Shown here one piece after another: positions 1 through 7,902 of a DNA stretch of 64,000 bases. Each line of letters starts with the position of its first letter. Position 1 is the stretch's first letter. The notes under the pieces were generated by a model. The model was not told the DNA's origin. It saw only the letters and a program-made list of their open reading frames with translations, and ran no database searches. The stretch is from Verrucomicrobia bacterium UBA1412 (GTDB lineage Bacteria > Verrucomicrobiota > Verrucomicrobiia > Limisphaerales > UBA1412), in the NCBI GenBank assembly GCA_002305615.1, contig DBPU01000025.1, forward strand, positions 11,879 to 75,878, read 5' to 3'. A program made the translations under genes and the position numbers.

Positions 1-2102
1 TCCTTGGCTCCATACCAATCCCGAAGCAGCTGTTTGCGGAGAATGTCATCTACCAGAGTGCTTTTTCCCGAGCCGCTCAGGCCTGTAACACAGGTAAAAA
101 GCCCCACCGGAAAGCGGGCATTGATGTTTTTGAGGTTATTCTCGGAAGCTCCCAGAATTTCTATCCAACCGGAACCATTCTCCGGAGACAATCGCTGTTT
201 AGGAGGAGATATCTTCAAATCTCCGGTGAGGTAACGGCCCGTGAGCGATTTTTTGTTTGCTAAAATATCATCCAGACTTCCCTGTGCTACGATGTGACCA
301 CCGTTTTGGCCTGCTTCCGGGCCGATATCTACTATATAATTGGCCCGTCGGATGGTTTCTTCATCATGTTCCACCACAATGACGGAGTTGCCCTGGTCCC
401 GGAGTTGCTCGAGTGTTCTTAGAAGACGCTCGTTATCGTGTTGGTGCAACCCGATACTGGGTTCATCCAGGATGTAAAGTACACCGACTAAGCCTGCTCC
501 TATTTGAGACGCCAGGCGGATACGTTGCGATTCTCCACCGCTGAGGGAGCCGCTCTCGCGACTGAGACTCAGATACCCCAGGCCGACATTGAGTAGGAAG
601 GAGAGTCTTTGGGTAATCTCTCGCAATAGTTCACCGGCGATTTTCTCCTTTTCCTTGTCCAGCTTCAGGTTTTTGAAATATAGATGAGCGTCCTGCACCG
701 TCATCTGGCAGACATCCATGATTGAAATGCCCGAGACCTTCGGAAGAAAGGGAGTGGGGCTGGACGTAAATTTTATTTTTGGTGGCAAGGGCAGGGTGAT
801 GGCGAGAATTTCAGGGCGCAAACGGGCACCCCGGCAGGCATCACATGGCTCGGAAACCATAAATCCCTTGAGCCGGCTTCGGGTGGATTCGCTCTCGGTT
901 TCTCTGTAAATACGGTTTAGGCTCGGAATAACACCTTCAAACGGGTTATGAATCACACTCTTTTTGCCCCGTGTCCAAAGAGTGAACGGAATTTCTTCAG
1001 TGCCGCTGCCAAAGAGAAGGGTTTGTTGAAAAGAAGTGGGTAAATCTTTCCAAGGTACATCCAGGGGTTGGTTGTAATGAGCGGCAACACCTTTCAGCAG
1101 CGCTTTGTAATAGGTGATCATGCGCTTGCCCATTCGCCGCCAGGGAAGAATGGCACCCGTCTCCAGAGTTTTTTCCGCATTCACGACGAGTTCAGGAGAA
1201 AAAACAAGTTTTCGGCCGAGTCCCATGCAGACCGGGCAAGCTCCCTGGGGAGAGTTGAAGGAGAAGTGTCGCGGCTCAATCGCCTCATAAGTCTGGCAGG
1301 TATCAGGGTTCAGCGGAAGTGTGGAGTAGAGAGCTTCCTGCCACTCTTGAGAATTTGCTGTTTTGCCGGAGAGTTGAGGCACATTATAAAGGACTATGAC
1401 GCGGCCTTCACCCCAGCGTAATGCCATTTCTATGGAATCGGCCAGGCGGGTTCGAGAATCTTTCTCCAGAATAATACGGTCTATGACCACTTCTATGTCA
1501 TGCTTTTCTTTAGGATTGAGTTTGATTTTCTGGCTGGAGGAAAGTTCTTTAATCTCCTGATCTATTCGGGCTCGGATAAAACCTTCCCGCTGCAGACGCT
1601 CCAGGACGTCCCGAAATTCTCCTTTTTCTTTGCTGACGATCGGAGCAAAAAGTATCAATTTGCTCCGATCGGGCCACTGCATGAGAGTGTCGATGATTTC
1701 TTCGCTGGTTTGTTGGGTAATAGGGCGGCCCGATTCGGGCGAGTGGGGGGTGCCTGCATGGGCGAAGAGAAGTCTCAGATAATCGTAAATCTCGGTAGAA
1801 GTAGCGATTGTTGAGCGGGGATTGCCGGCTGCGCTCCGTTGTTCAATGGCGATCGCGGGAGACAGGCCCTCAATGAAATCAACGTCCGGCTTTTCCATCT
1901 GGTCCAGGAATTGACGCGCGTAAGTCGAAAGTGATTCCACGTAGCGGCGTTGGCCTTCAGCGTAAAGAGTATCAAAAGCTAAAGATGATTTACCGGATCC
2001 GCTTGGGCCGGTGATCACAACGAGTTGATCCCTAGGGATATCTAAGCTGATATTTTTGAGGTTATGCTGGCGGGCTCCCGATATTCTGATGACTGATGCC
2101 AT
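1..2102 (-). CDS. uvrA: Excinuclease ABC subunit A (3' end cut by window edge)
   Basis: UvrA is the ATP-driven damage-recognition subunit of nucleotide excision repair and acts in the cytoplasm with UvrB and UvrC. The visible 700 codons start at ATG 2102 (MASVIRISGARQHNLKNIS) and contain the first Walker A (GPSGSGKSSLAF), the run DTLYAEGQRRYVESLSTYAR, the CPVCMGLG knuckle, and the second Walker A (SGSGKSTL), which lies close to the left edge. The last roughly 250 residues are missing. The first half of the zinc site reads C269-Q-T-Y272 instead of C-x2-C, and an upstream region that often reads HCPxCG reads HSPESG. A second, full-length paralogue lies at 56188-59118. Family assignment is certain; which copy is the main repair protein is not. 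Confidence 0.97.
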   Translation of the reverse strand, partial: MASVIRISGARQHNLKNISLDIPRDQLVVITGPSGSGKSSLAFDTLYAEGQRRYVESLSTYARQFLDQMEKPDVDFIEGLSPAIAIEQRSAAGNPRSTIATSTEIYDYLRLLFAHAGTPHSPESGRPITQQTSEEIIDTLMQWPDRSKLILFAPIVSKEKGEFRDVLERLQREGFIRARIDQEIKELSSSQKIKLNPKEKHDIEVVIDRIILEKDSRTRLADSIEMALRWGEGRVIVLYNVPQLSGKTANSQEWQEALYSTLPLNPDTCQTYEAIEPRHFSFNSPQGACPVCMGLGRKLVFSPELVVNAEKTLETGAILPWRRMGKRMITYYKALLKGVAAHYNQPLDVPWKDLPTSFQQTLLFGSGTEEIPFTLWTRGKKSVIHNPFEGVIPSLNRIYRETESESTRSRLKGFMVSEPCDACRGARLRPEILAITLPLPPKIKFTSSPTPFLPKVSGISIMDVCQMTVQDAHLYFKNLKLDKEKEKIAGELLREITQRLSFLLNVGLGYLSLSRESGSLSGGESQRIRLASQIGAGLVGVLYILDEPSIGLHQHDNERLLRTLEQLRDQGNSVIVVEHDEETIRRANYIVDIGPEAGQNGGHIVAQGSLDDILANKKSLTGRYLTGDLKISPPKQRLSPENGSGWIEILGASENNLKNINARFPVGLFTCVTGLSGSGKSTLVDDILRKQLLRDWYGAK

Positions 2103-2105
2103 AAA

Positions 2106-2146
2106 GTAAAACACAAACAACCCGCTCTGATTATCAGGGCGAGTTG
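2106..2146 (-). terminator. Rho-independent terminator after rpsT
   Basis: On the minus strand an 11-bp stem (arms 2136-2146 and 2118-2128, one mismatch and one wobble pair, 7-base loop) is followed by a T-rich tract. It sits about 40 bases downstream of the rpsT stop and just before the uvrA start, so it would separate the two transcripts. Confidence 0.6.
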
Positions 2147-2187
2147 CACAAAACAAAAGTAAAAACCAAACCCCGAGGGGCCCGATG

Positions 2188-2463
2188 TTATAATGTAGGC
2201 GCCGTAGCGGAAGCCAACCGGAGGCTCAAACGAGATTTTTTCCGATCAGCTTTTGCCCAATGAATAACACCTTTCTTGGCCGCCTTATCGAGTGCGGAAA
2301 CGGCAGCGCTCAGAGCGACCTGGGCGTCTTCAGACTTCCCGGCCTTCAAGCTATCCAAAAATTTCTTCTCACGAGTCTTCAAAAGAGACTTAACGCTCTT
2401 ATTCACCAACTGCTTGCGCGCGCTGCTGCGCATTCTACGCTCTGCTGACTTCTTATTAGGCAT
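2188..2463 (-). CDS. rpsT: 30S ribosomal protein S20
   Basis: S20 is a primary 16S rRNA-binding protein of the small ribosomal subunit. The 91-residue product begins MPNKKSAERRMRSSARKQ, rich in Lys and Arg, and has the family's alternating basic helices (KSVKSLLKTREKKFLD, then AAVSALDKAAKKGVIH). A longer reading frame exists upstream, but ATG 2463 fits the family start and is preceded by AACAGGAT. A strong promoter (2515-2542) and a terminator (2106-2146) make it look monocistronic. Length is normal. Confidence 0.96.
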   Translation of the reverse strand: MPNKKSAERRMRSSARKQLVNKSVKSLLKTREKKFLDSLKAGKSEDAQVALSAAVSALDKAAKKGVIHWAKADRKKSRLSLRLASATAPTL

Positions 2464-2514
2464 ATCCTGTTTTCTAACTTTAAAATGGCCTGCTGCGGCC
2501 AAAAAACCGGAGGA

Positions 2515-2542
2515 ATTCTAGCATTTATCCGGAGGATGTCAA
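2515..2542 (-). promoter_or_regulatory. Sigma-70-type promoter of rpsT
   Basis: On the minus strand TTGACA (2542-2537), a 16-base spacer and TAGAAT (2520-2515) form a near-consensus promoter about 50 bases upstream of the rpsT start. The leader contains a short GGCC/GGCC hairpin. Confidence 0.75.
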
Positions 2543-2943
2543 TGAGAACAAAAATGAATTTTCTTAAAGGTAATTTCCCCTTGATACTGAAGAGGATTCA
2601 TCACTTTCACCCACACCCGGTTTTCCAAGATCTGTTTTTGAAAAAATGGATGTTCTTTCCACTTGCATCTGTTGCTGGAATTCAACAGAATTTGCTGGCT
2701 GGTCCAGCCAATGGAAACCGTTCAGGCACTGTGCGCGCCATCATTGTCACTAAATACTTTTTTGAAATCTCTCAGCCTAATGCTGAGAGGGTATTTCGTC
2801 GGTGTTTCTTGAAAGAGAACTAATTCGTAAATACTTTGAGCTTTGACCAGGTTTTTTGAGATGAGTTCTAGAGCTGAAGAAAGGCCTTTGAAGAGGATTT
2901 TGAAACATATAGTTAAGATATCAACTGATTGTTGTCAGCAGTA
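2543..2943. other. Gap between rpsT promoter and argA; possible decayed gene
   Basis: No gene is firmly supported here. On the minus strand one reading frame stays open from 2934 down to 2539, interrupted by a single TGA at 2724-2722. It lacks an ATG and stops exactly in the -35 box of rpsT. Its translation is protein-like (for example VWVKVMNPLQYQGEITFKK) but I do not recognise it. The plus strand has an overlapping open frame (2485-2823) in the same codon register that may be only its shadow. The argA promoter must also lie here, but I see no convincing boxes. Confidence 0.35.
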
Positions 2944-4239
2944 ATGAAGCCTGTAGATTTAAGAGGCATCCTGAAGTATGTTCCGCAGTACCGGAACAAG
3001 ATTTTCGTTATTGCTTTGGATGGTGTCATCACTGAGAGCGAGAATTTTTCCAATATCCTGCTGGATGTGGCAGTGCTCTGTTCTCTCAATATACGAGTGG
3101 TTTTGGTCCATGGCGTGGGCTCCCAGATCCAGAAGATTGCGGACACGATGGAAGGTTTTAAGCCTTCAGACGTGGATGGAAGTGGAATCACCGATGATCA
3201 GACGCTGAAGGTGGCTCTAATTGCTGCCAACCGCTGCACTCACGAAATTCTAGAAGGCTTAAGCACAGTAGACCTGAGAGCGGTCACCTGTAATGGGATC
3301 ATCTCTCACCCCATGGGGATTATTCACGGAGTGGATCACCTGTTTACGGGCAAGGTCGAAAGAGTGGACGTGGAGATGTTCCAGACTCTTCTGAAAGACG
3401 CCATCATCCCGGTGGCTCCTCCATTGGGCTTTGATGGGGAGGGGAACACTTACCGGGTGAACTCAGATAATGTGGCTTGTGCCCTGGGAGTTCAGCTCCA
3501 AGCTCAAAAAGTGATTTTTGTGACGGCTACCGACGGCCTCTATTGCAACGAGGAGATGATCGGCAGCGTTCAGGCGCAGGACCTGCAGGAGAAAATGAAC
3601 CGTATGCAAAGCGCTTTCCGCCCGGAGCAGATATCAAAGGCCCAATATGCGATCCAGGCGTGCCAACAGGGAGTGCCTCGTGTTCATCTCATCAATGGTC
3701 TGGTAAATGAATCGCTCATTACCGAGGTTTTCAGCAATGAGGGTGTGGGGACGCTTATTTATGCCAATGAATACCAGCAGATTCGACGGGCGACGCGCAA
3801 AGACATTCGCACGATCATGGTCTTGATTCGGCAGGCAATGAAGACGGAAGAATTGAGTATGCGCACCTATCAGGATGTAGAGTCCAGAATACAGGATTAC
3901 TACCTTTTTGAGATTGATGGGCATGCCGTAGGGTGTGTTGCTCTTCATTTATCTGAGGATAAGAGCTCTGGGGAACTGGCTTGCCTTTTCGTGACTTGCC
4001 ACTATGAAAATAGGGGTATTGGACGCAAGCTGATCGGTTTTATTGAGGAGCGGGCACGGGCCTTGAAGCTGAAAAAAATAATTGTGCTTTCGACTCAAAC
4101 TTATACTTATTTCAAAACCAAGGGCGGTTTTTTTGAAGGAAGCCAAGAAGACCTCTCCCCGGAGCGTCTGGAGAAATACCATCAAAGTAAGAGACGCTCG
4201 CGCATATTGGTAAAACGTTTAGAAGAGAATAAAAATTAA
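2944..4239 (+). CDS. argA: Amino-acid N-acetyltransferase (N-acetylglutamate synthase)
   Basis: It catalyses acetyl-CoA plus glutamate to N-acetylglutamate, the first step of arginine synthesis. The 431-residue protein has the classical two-domain ArgA layout: an amino-acid-kinase fold over about residues 1-280 (VVLVHGVGSQIQ; RVNSDNVACALG; ATDGLY) and a GNAT domain over about 285-420 (acetyl-CoA loop ENRGIGRKLIGF; TYTYFKTKGGF). A TTG at 2929 would add five residues; I prefer ATG 2944, although neither has a good Shine-Dalgarno. The stop is only 2 bases before fabD, so they are probably cotranscribed. The kinase-like domain is usually the site of arginine feedback; that role is inferred here. 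Confidence 0.92.
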   Translation: MKPVDLRGILKYVPQYRNKIFVIALDGVITESENFSNILLDVAVLCSLNIRVVLVHGVGSQIQKIADTMEGFKPSDVDGSGITDDQTLKVALIAANRCTHEILEGLSTVDLRAVTCNGIISHPMGIIHGVDHLFTGKVERVDVEMFQTLLKDAIIPVAPPLGFDGEGNTYRVNSDNVACALGVQLQAQKVIFVTATDGLYCNEEMIGSVQAQDLQEKMNRMQSAFRPEQISKAQYAIQACQQGVPRVHLINGLVNESLITEVFSNEGVGTLIYANEYQQIRRATRKDIRTIMVLIRQAMKTEELSMRTYQDVESRIQDYYLFEIDGHAVGCVALHLSEDKSSGELACLFVTCHYENRGIGRKLIGFIEERARALKLKKIIVLSTQTYTYFKTKGGFFEGSQEDLSPERLEKYHQSKRRSRILVKRLEENKN

Positions 4240-4241
4240 TT

Positions 4242-5171
4242 ATGGGAAAAACAGCAATACTATTTGCCGGTCAGGGAGCTCAAGTTGTAGGAATGGGTAA
4301 AGACTTATCCGAAAAATTTCCGACTGCCCAGGCTCTTTTCCAAAAAGCAGACGATATCCTGGGATATGGTTTGAGCAAAATTATTTTCGAAGGACCAGAG
4401 GAAGAGTTGACCCGCACAGAACATGCCCAACCGGCTATTTTTCTGATGAGTTGGGTTGATTTTTCGCTTCTGAAAGAACTGGTACCTCAGATGAATTATG
4501 AAGCGACGGCAGGTTTGAGTCTGGGAGAATTGACTGCTTTGACAGCCGCAGGTGTTTTTTCTTTTGAAGAAGGATTAACGCTTGTGCGTAAGAGGGGGAT
4601 TTACATGCAGGAAGCATGTGAAGAAACTCAAGGAGGAATGGCTGCCGTGATCGGTTTAGATACCGAGCTTGTCAGGGAAGTATGCGAACAGGCGGGTGTC
4701 CAGATCGCCAACTTGAATTGCCCGGGGCAACTGGTGATTTCCGGAGAAACGCAAAAAGTCATAGATGCTTGTGCGTTGGCCCGTGCTAAAGGAGCAAAAC
4801 GCGCTTTGCCGCTGGCGGTGGCCGGGGCCTATCATTCCCCGCTGATGGCGGGGGCTCAACCCAAGCTCAGAGCGGCTCTGGCAGAGACGAAAATAGCATC
4901 ACCTCGAATTGATGTTATTTCTAATGTCACAGCCCTGCCGCACGAAAAGGAAGAGACTATTGCAGAGACTTTGGTCAAACAGGTGACCTCACCAGTTCTT
5001 TTTGAAGATTCTCTTCGGTATTTGGTAAATAACGGATTTACCCGATTTATTGAAGTGGGCCCGGGGGCGGTTCTTAGCGGATTTCTGAAAAGAATCATTA
5101 AGGAAGTGGAAATTTTAAACGTGTCGGATATGGCCAGTTTGGAGAAGACGATTTCGGCACTCAAGGTATAA
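4242..5171 (+). CDS. fabD: Malonyl-CoA:ACP transacylase
   Basis: It transfers malonyl from CoA to acyl carrier protein, supplying the extender unit for type II fatty acid synthesis. The 309 residues show the oxyanion-hole motif GQGAQ (10-14), the nucleophile motif G-L-S93-L-G-E, and the catalytic His198 in AYHSPLM, with EVGPGAVLSG near the C-terminus. The residue before Ser93 is Leu rather than the usual His of GHSLG; His198 is the catalytic base, so activity is still expected. It begins 2 bases after argA and is followed 18 bases later by fabG, forming the argA-fabD-fabG-acpP-fabF block. Confidence 0.97.
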   Translation: MGKTAILFAGQGAQVVGMGKDLSEKFPTAQALFQKADDILGYGLSKIIFEGPEEELTRTEHAQPAIFLMSWVDFSLLKELVPQMNYEATAGLSLGELTALTAAGVFSFEEGLTLVRKRGIYMQEACEETQGGMAAVIGLDTELVREVCEQAGVQIANLNCPGQLVISGETQKVIDACALARAKGAKRALPLAVAGAYHSPLMAGAQPKLRAALAETKIASPRIDVISNVTALPHEKEETIAETLVKQVTSPVLFEDSLRYLVNNGFTRFIEVGPGAVLSGFLKRIIKEVEILNVSDMASLEKTISALKV

Positions 5172-5189
5172 ACATAACAACAGAAAAAC

Positions 5190-5933
5190 ATGAATAAATT
5201 CGAAGGAAAGATTGTAGTTGTAACCGGAGCCGGTCGTGGCATTGGTCGGGGAATTGCTTTGGCATTTGCACAGCAGGGAGCCGACGTGGTTTGCATTTCC
5301 CGCACTCAGGCCAATTCTGATAAGGTAGCCGCTGAGATTCGTGAGCTTGGCCGGAAGGCTTGGGCTTATGCTCTGGATGTGGCCAATCCGGCTGCGGTCA
5401 CTGAAACTTGTGCCTCAATTCTGAAAGAGACAGGGAAGGTGGATGTGCTCGTAAATAACGCCGGAGTAACCCGCGATAATCTTTTCATGCGTATGAGCGA
5501 AGAGGAGTGGGATACCGTAGTCGACACAAATCTGAAAGGTGTATTTCTGCTCTGCAAGGCGTTTATACGTTCTTTTATCAAACAGCGTTCGGGGAGGATT
5601 ATCAATATTGCCTCGATAGTGGGCATTAGGGGCAATGCCGGGCAGTGCAATTATGCTGCCAGCAAGGCGGCCTTGATTGGATTTTCAAAATCATTAGCAC
5701 GTGAAGTAGCCAGCCGGAATATTACAGTCAACGTTGTTGCTCCCGGCTTTATCGGTACAGATATGACTTCAGTGTTGCCCGACAGTGTCAAAGAAGCGCT
5801 TCTTAAAGAGATACCGCTGGGCGAAGTGGGAACTCCGGAAGATATCGCAGGTGCGGTACTGTTTTTGGCCAGCAAAGAAGCTCGTTATATTACCGGACAC
5901 GTTTTAGTGGTTGACGGCGGCGTGGCAATGTAG
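5190..5933 (+). CDS. fabG: 3-oxoacyl-ACP reductase
   Basis: It performs the NADPH-dependent reduction of 3-ketoacyl-ACP, the first reductive step of each elongation cycle. The 247-residue SDR protein has the cofactor loop TGAGRGIGRG (12-21), NNAG (89-92), and the catalytic set Ser142, Tyr155, Lys159 (YAASK), plus the C-terminal box ITGHVLVVDGGVAM typical of FabG. Length and motifs are normal. Its place between fabD and acpP supports fatty acid synthesis rather than another SDR role. No strong ribosome-binding site is visible, as for several genes of this window. Confidence 0.97.
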   Translation: MNKFEGKIVVVTGAGRGIGRGIALAFAQQGADVVCISRTQANSDKVAAEIRELGRKAWAYALDVANPAAVTETCASILKETGKVDVLVNNAGVTRDNLFMRMSEEEWDTVVDTNLKGVFLLCKAFIRSFIKQRSGRIINIASIVGIRGNAGQCNYAASKAALIGFSKSLAREVASRNITVNVVAPGFIGTDMTSVLPDSVKEALLKEIPLGEVGTPEDIAGAVLFLASKEARYITGHVLVVDGGVAM

Positions 5934-5988
5934 ATAATACTTCAGTCATTCGGCGGGCGGCCGCTTGCTTGAGAGGTTGAAAAACTGT

Positions 5989-6018
5989 CTGGACGTCTTC
6001 GCATCGAATGCGTATAAT
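5989..6018 (+). promoter_or_regulatory. Probable acpP promoter
   Basis: CTGGAC (5989-5994), an 18-base spacer and a perfect TATAAT (6013-6018) lie 31 bases before the acpP start in the 116-base gap after fabG. An internal promoter fits the need for far more ACP than enzyme. The -35 match is modest. Confidence 0.55.
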
Positions 6019-6049
6019 AGCTTGGCATTTAAATACTGAAATATAATTT

Positions 6050-6292
6050 ATGGCTGATAATACAATTGAAGAGAAGGTCAAAAAAATTATTGTTGAACAA
6101 TTGACCGTCAATCCGGATCAGGTAACTCCTGATGCTAAGTTTGTAGAAGATCTGGGAGCTGACTCTCTGGATAATGTGGAGTTGATTATGGCTCTGGAGG
6201 AAGAGTTCGGCTTGGAAGTGCCTGACGAGGAAGCTGAGAAACTTCAGAGCGTGGGCGACGTGATCAGATATATTGAAGGAAATCAGAAGTAA
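6050..6292 (+). CDS. acpP: Acyl carrier protein
   Basis: A small acidic cytoplasmic protein that carries growing acyl chains on a phosphopantetheine arm. The 80 residues include the modification motif G-A-D-Ser39-L-D ([20 protein letters not shown]) and the acidic helices typical of AcpP. It has its own probable promoter (5989-6018) and is followed by fabF after 166 bases. An imperfect hairpin (CCCAAG...CTTGGG, about 6303-6326) follows the stop without a T tract. Assignment is firm. Confidence 0.98.
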   Translation: MADNTIEEKVKKIIVEQLTVNPDQVTPDAKFVEDLGADSLDNVELIMALEEEFGLEVPDEEAEKLQSVGDVIRYIEGNQK

Positions 6293-6458
6293 CTATTTTC
6301 CTCCCAAGGCTATTTGATATCTTGGGTAAACCGTGACAACACGCAGTTGCAACAGACAAACGGACTCGGCTGCTGTAAGGGTATTGAATATCCGATGGTT
6401 GGTCGGGTCGTTTTTATTTGGTCATTTCGGTTTGTTGGGGTAGTAAGTTTTTTATCGA

Positions 6459-7718
6459 ATGGTAGATTGTAAAAATAATCGTCGGGTGGTTATCACCGGC
6501 TTGGGGGTCGTTTCCTCTTTAGGACATGATGCCGAAACGTTTTGGAGGAAAGTTGTAAATGGAGACTGTGGAATTGACCGTATCAGGTTGATAGACCCTT
6601 CTCCGTTTACTTCTCAAATCGCTTCCGAGGTTCATAACTTTGACCCTACACCAGCTTTTCCCTCTCCCAAAGAGGTGAGGAGGTCTGATCGTTATTGCCA
6701 ATTCGTCGTCTATGCCGGATGGAGTGCATTAAAAGATTCAGGAATGGATCTGAATAAGGAGAATCTGGAAGAGATCGGATGCTTTTTTGGCTCCGGTATT
6801 GGCGGATTATCTACCACTGAGGAGCAATGTCGTGTTTTGGTAGAAAGAGGCCCGGGCAGGCTTTCTCCTTTCATGATTCCCATGTTGATTTTGAACATGG
6901 GTTCAGGACTCTTCTCGATCATTCACGGATTGAAAGGCCCCAACATGGCGACTTGTTCTGCCTGCGCTACGTCTACTCACGCCATTGGCGAAGCTTGGCA
7001 AACCATTAAGCTGGGTAATGCTACTGCTATGTTCGCTGGTGGTTCTGAAGCGGCGATTACCTGTTTGGGAATCGGCGGTTTTAGCTCCATGAGAGCTCTG
7101 AGCACCCGCAACGATGATCCTAAGAGAGCTTCCCGTCCCTTTGATGCGAACCGTGATGGTTTCGTGATGGGGGAGGGTGCAGGTGTTTTGCTCTTGGAAG
7201 AGCTGGAACATGCTAAAGCCCGGAATGCGAAGATTTATGCTGAGCTGGTCGGTTATGGAAATACGGCAGATGCCTACCATATTACCATACCGTCCGTCGG
7301 GGGTGAAGGAGCTGCACGCAGCATGAAAATGGCACTGCGTTCTGCCGGATTGAATCCGGAGGATGTAAGCTATGTCAATGCCCATGCGACAGCTACTAAA
7401 GCAGGGGATATTGCTGAGGTTCAGGCAATTAAATCTGTTTTTGGATCAAGAGCTTCCAAACTGCCCGTCAGTTCGACTAAAGGAGCTCATGCTCATATGT
7501 TGGGTGCGGCCGGGGCTGTTGAGCTGGCTATTTGTGCGATGGCGGTCTCCAATAATGTCGTTCCGCCTACGATTAACTATGAAACTAAGGACCCGGAGTG
7601 TGACCTGGACTGCGTTCCCAACGTGGCTCGGGAGTTGCCCGTCAAAGTTGCCATGAGTAATTCTTTTGGTTTTGGCGGTCACAATGCGACTTTAGTTTGC
7701 AAGAAGTTCGAAGGTTAA
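6459..7718 (+). CDS. fabF: 3-oxoacyl-ACP synthase II (divergent)
   Basis: It condenses malonyl-ACP with acyl-ACP to extend fatty acids. The 419-residue ketosynthase keeps the thiolase-fold Cys-His-His set: Cys169 in CSACATSTHAIGEAW, His309 in NAHATATKAGD, and Lys341/His346 in STKGAHAHMLGAAGAVE, with the C-terminal NSFGFGGHNA. Two motifs differ from the usual forms: NAHGTSTPLND is NAHATATKAGD, and KSMTGH is KGAHAH. Position at the end of the fab cluster and just before a terminator supports FabF; a specialised KAS cannot be excluded from sequence alone. Confidence 0.92.
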   Translation: MVDCKNNRRVVITGLGVVSSLGHDAETFWRKVVNGDCGIDRIRLIDPSPFTSQIASEVHNFDPTPAFPSPKEVRRSDRYCQFVVYAGWSALKDSGMDLNKENLEEIGCFFGSGIGGLSTTEEQCRVLVERGPGRLSPFMIPMLILNMGSGLFSIIHGLKGPNMATCSACATSTHAIGEAWQTIKLGNATAMFAGGSEAAITCLGIGGFSSMRALSTRNDDPKRASRPFDANRDGFVMGEGAGVLLLEELEHAKARNAKIYAELVGYGNTADAYHITIPSVGGEGAARSMKMALRSAGLNPEDVSYVNAHATATKAGDIAEVQAIKSVFGSRASKLPVSSTKGAHAHMLGAAGAVELAICAMAVSNNVVPPTINYETKDPECDLDCVPNVARELPVKVAMSNSFGFGGHNATLVCKKFEG

Positions 7719-7739
7719 CTCGTTTTTTATACGTGTTTT

Positions 7740-7784
7740 AGAAGGGCGCAGGCTTACCGTCTGCGCCTTTCTGTTTTTTTTGTT
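7740..7784 (+). terminator. Rho-independent terminator after fabF
   Basis: A 12-bp stem (7740-7751 with 7761-7772, one wobble pair) with a 9-base loop is followed by a run of T. It closes the fab operon 21 bases after the fabF stop. Confidence 0.85.
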
Positions 7785-7790
7785 TCGCAT

Positions 7791-7819
7791 TTGACTTCAG
7801 CATTAAGTAGGACTAGACT
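7791..7819 (+). promoter_or_regulatory. Putative promoter of the 7903 secreted-protein gene
   Basis: TTGACT (7791-7796), a 17-base spacer and TAGACT (7814-7819), directly after the fabF terminator and 83 bases before the next start codon. Confidence 0.5.
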
Positions 7820-7902
7820 CCAGCTGCATCGTGTTATTGATATGACACGGTGGTTTTAGAACACTTTAAGCCTTATTTAATTTCGCTAACCAATTAGAAA
7901 AA

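Noticed and set aside
2485..2823. Plus-strand open frame of 112 codons
   Set aside because: It overlaps the rpsT start, promoter and leader on the opposite strand, and its composition (low Gly, high Phe and His) is not typical; it is probably an antisense shadow.
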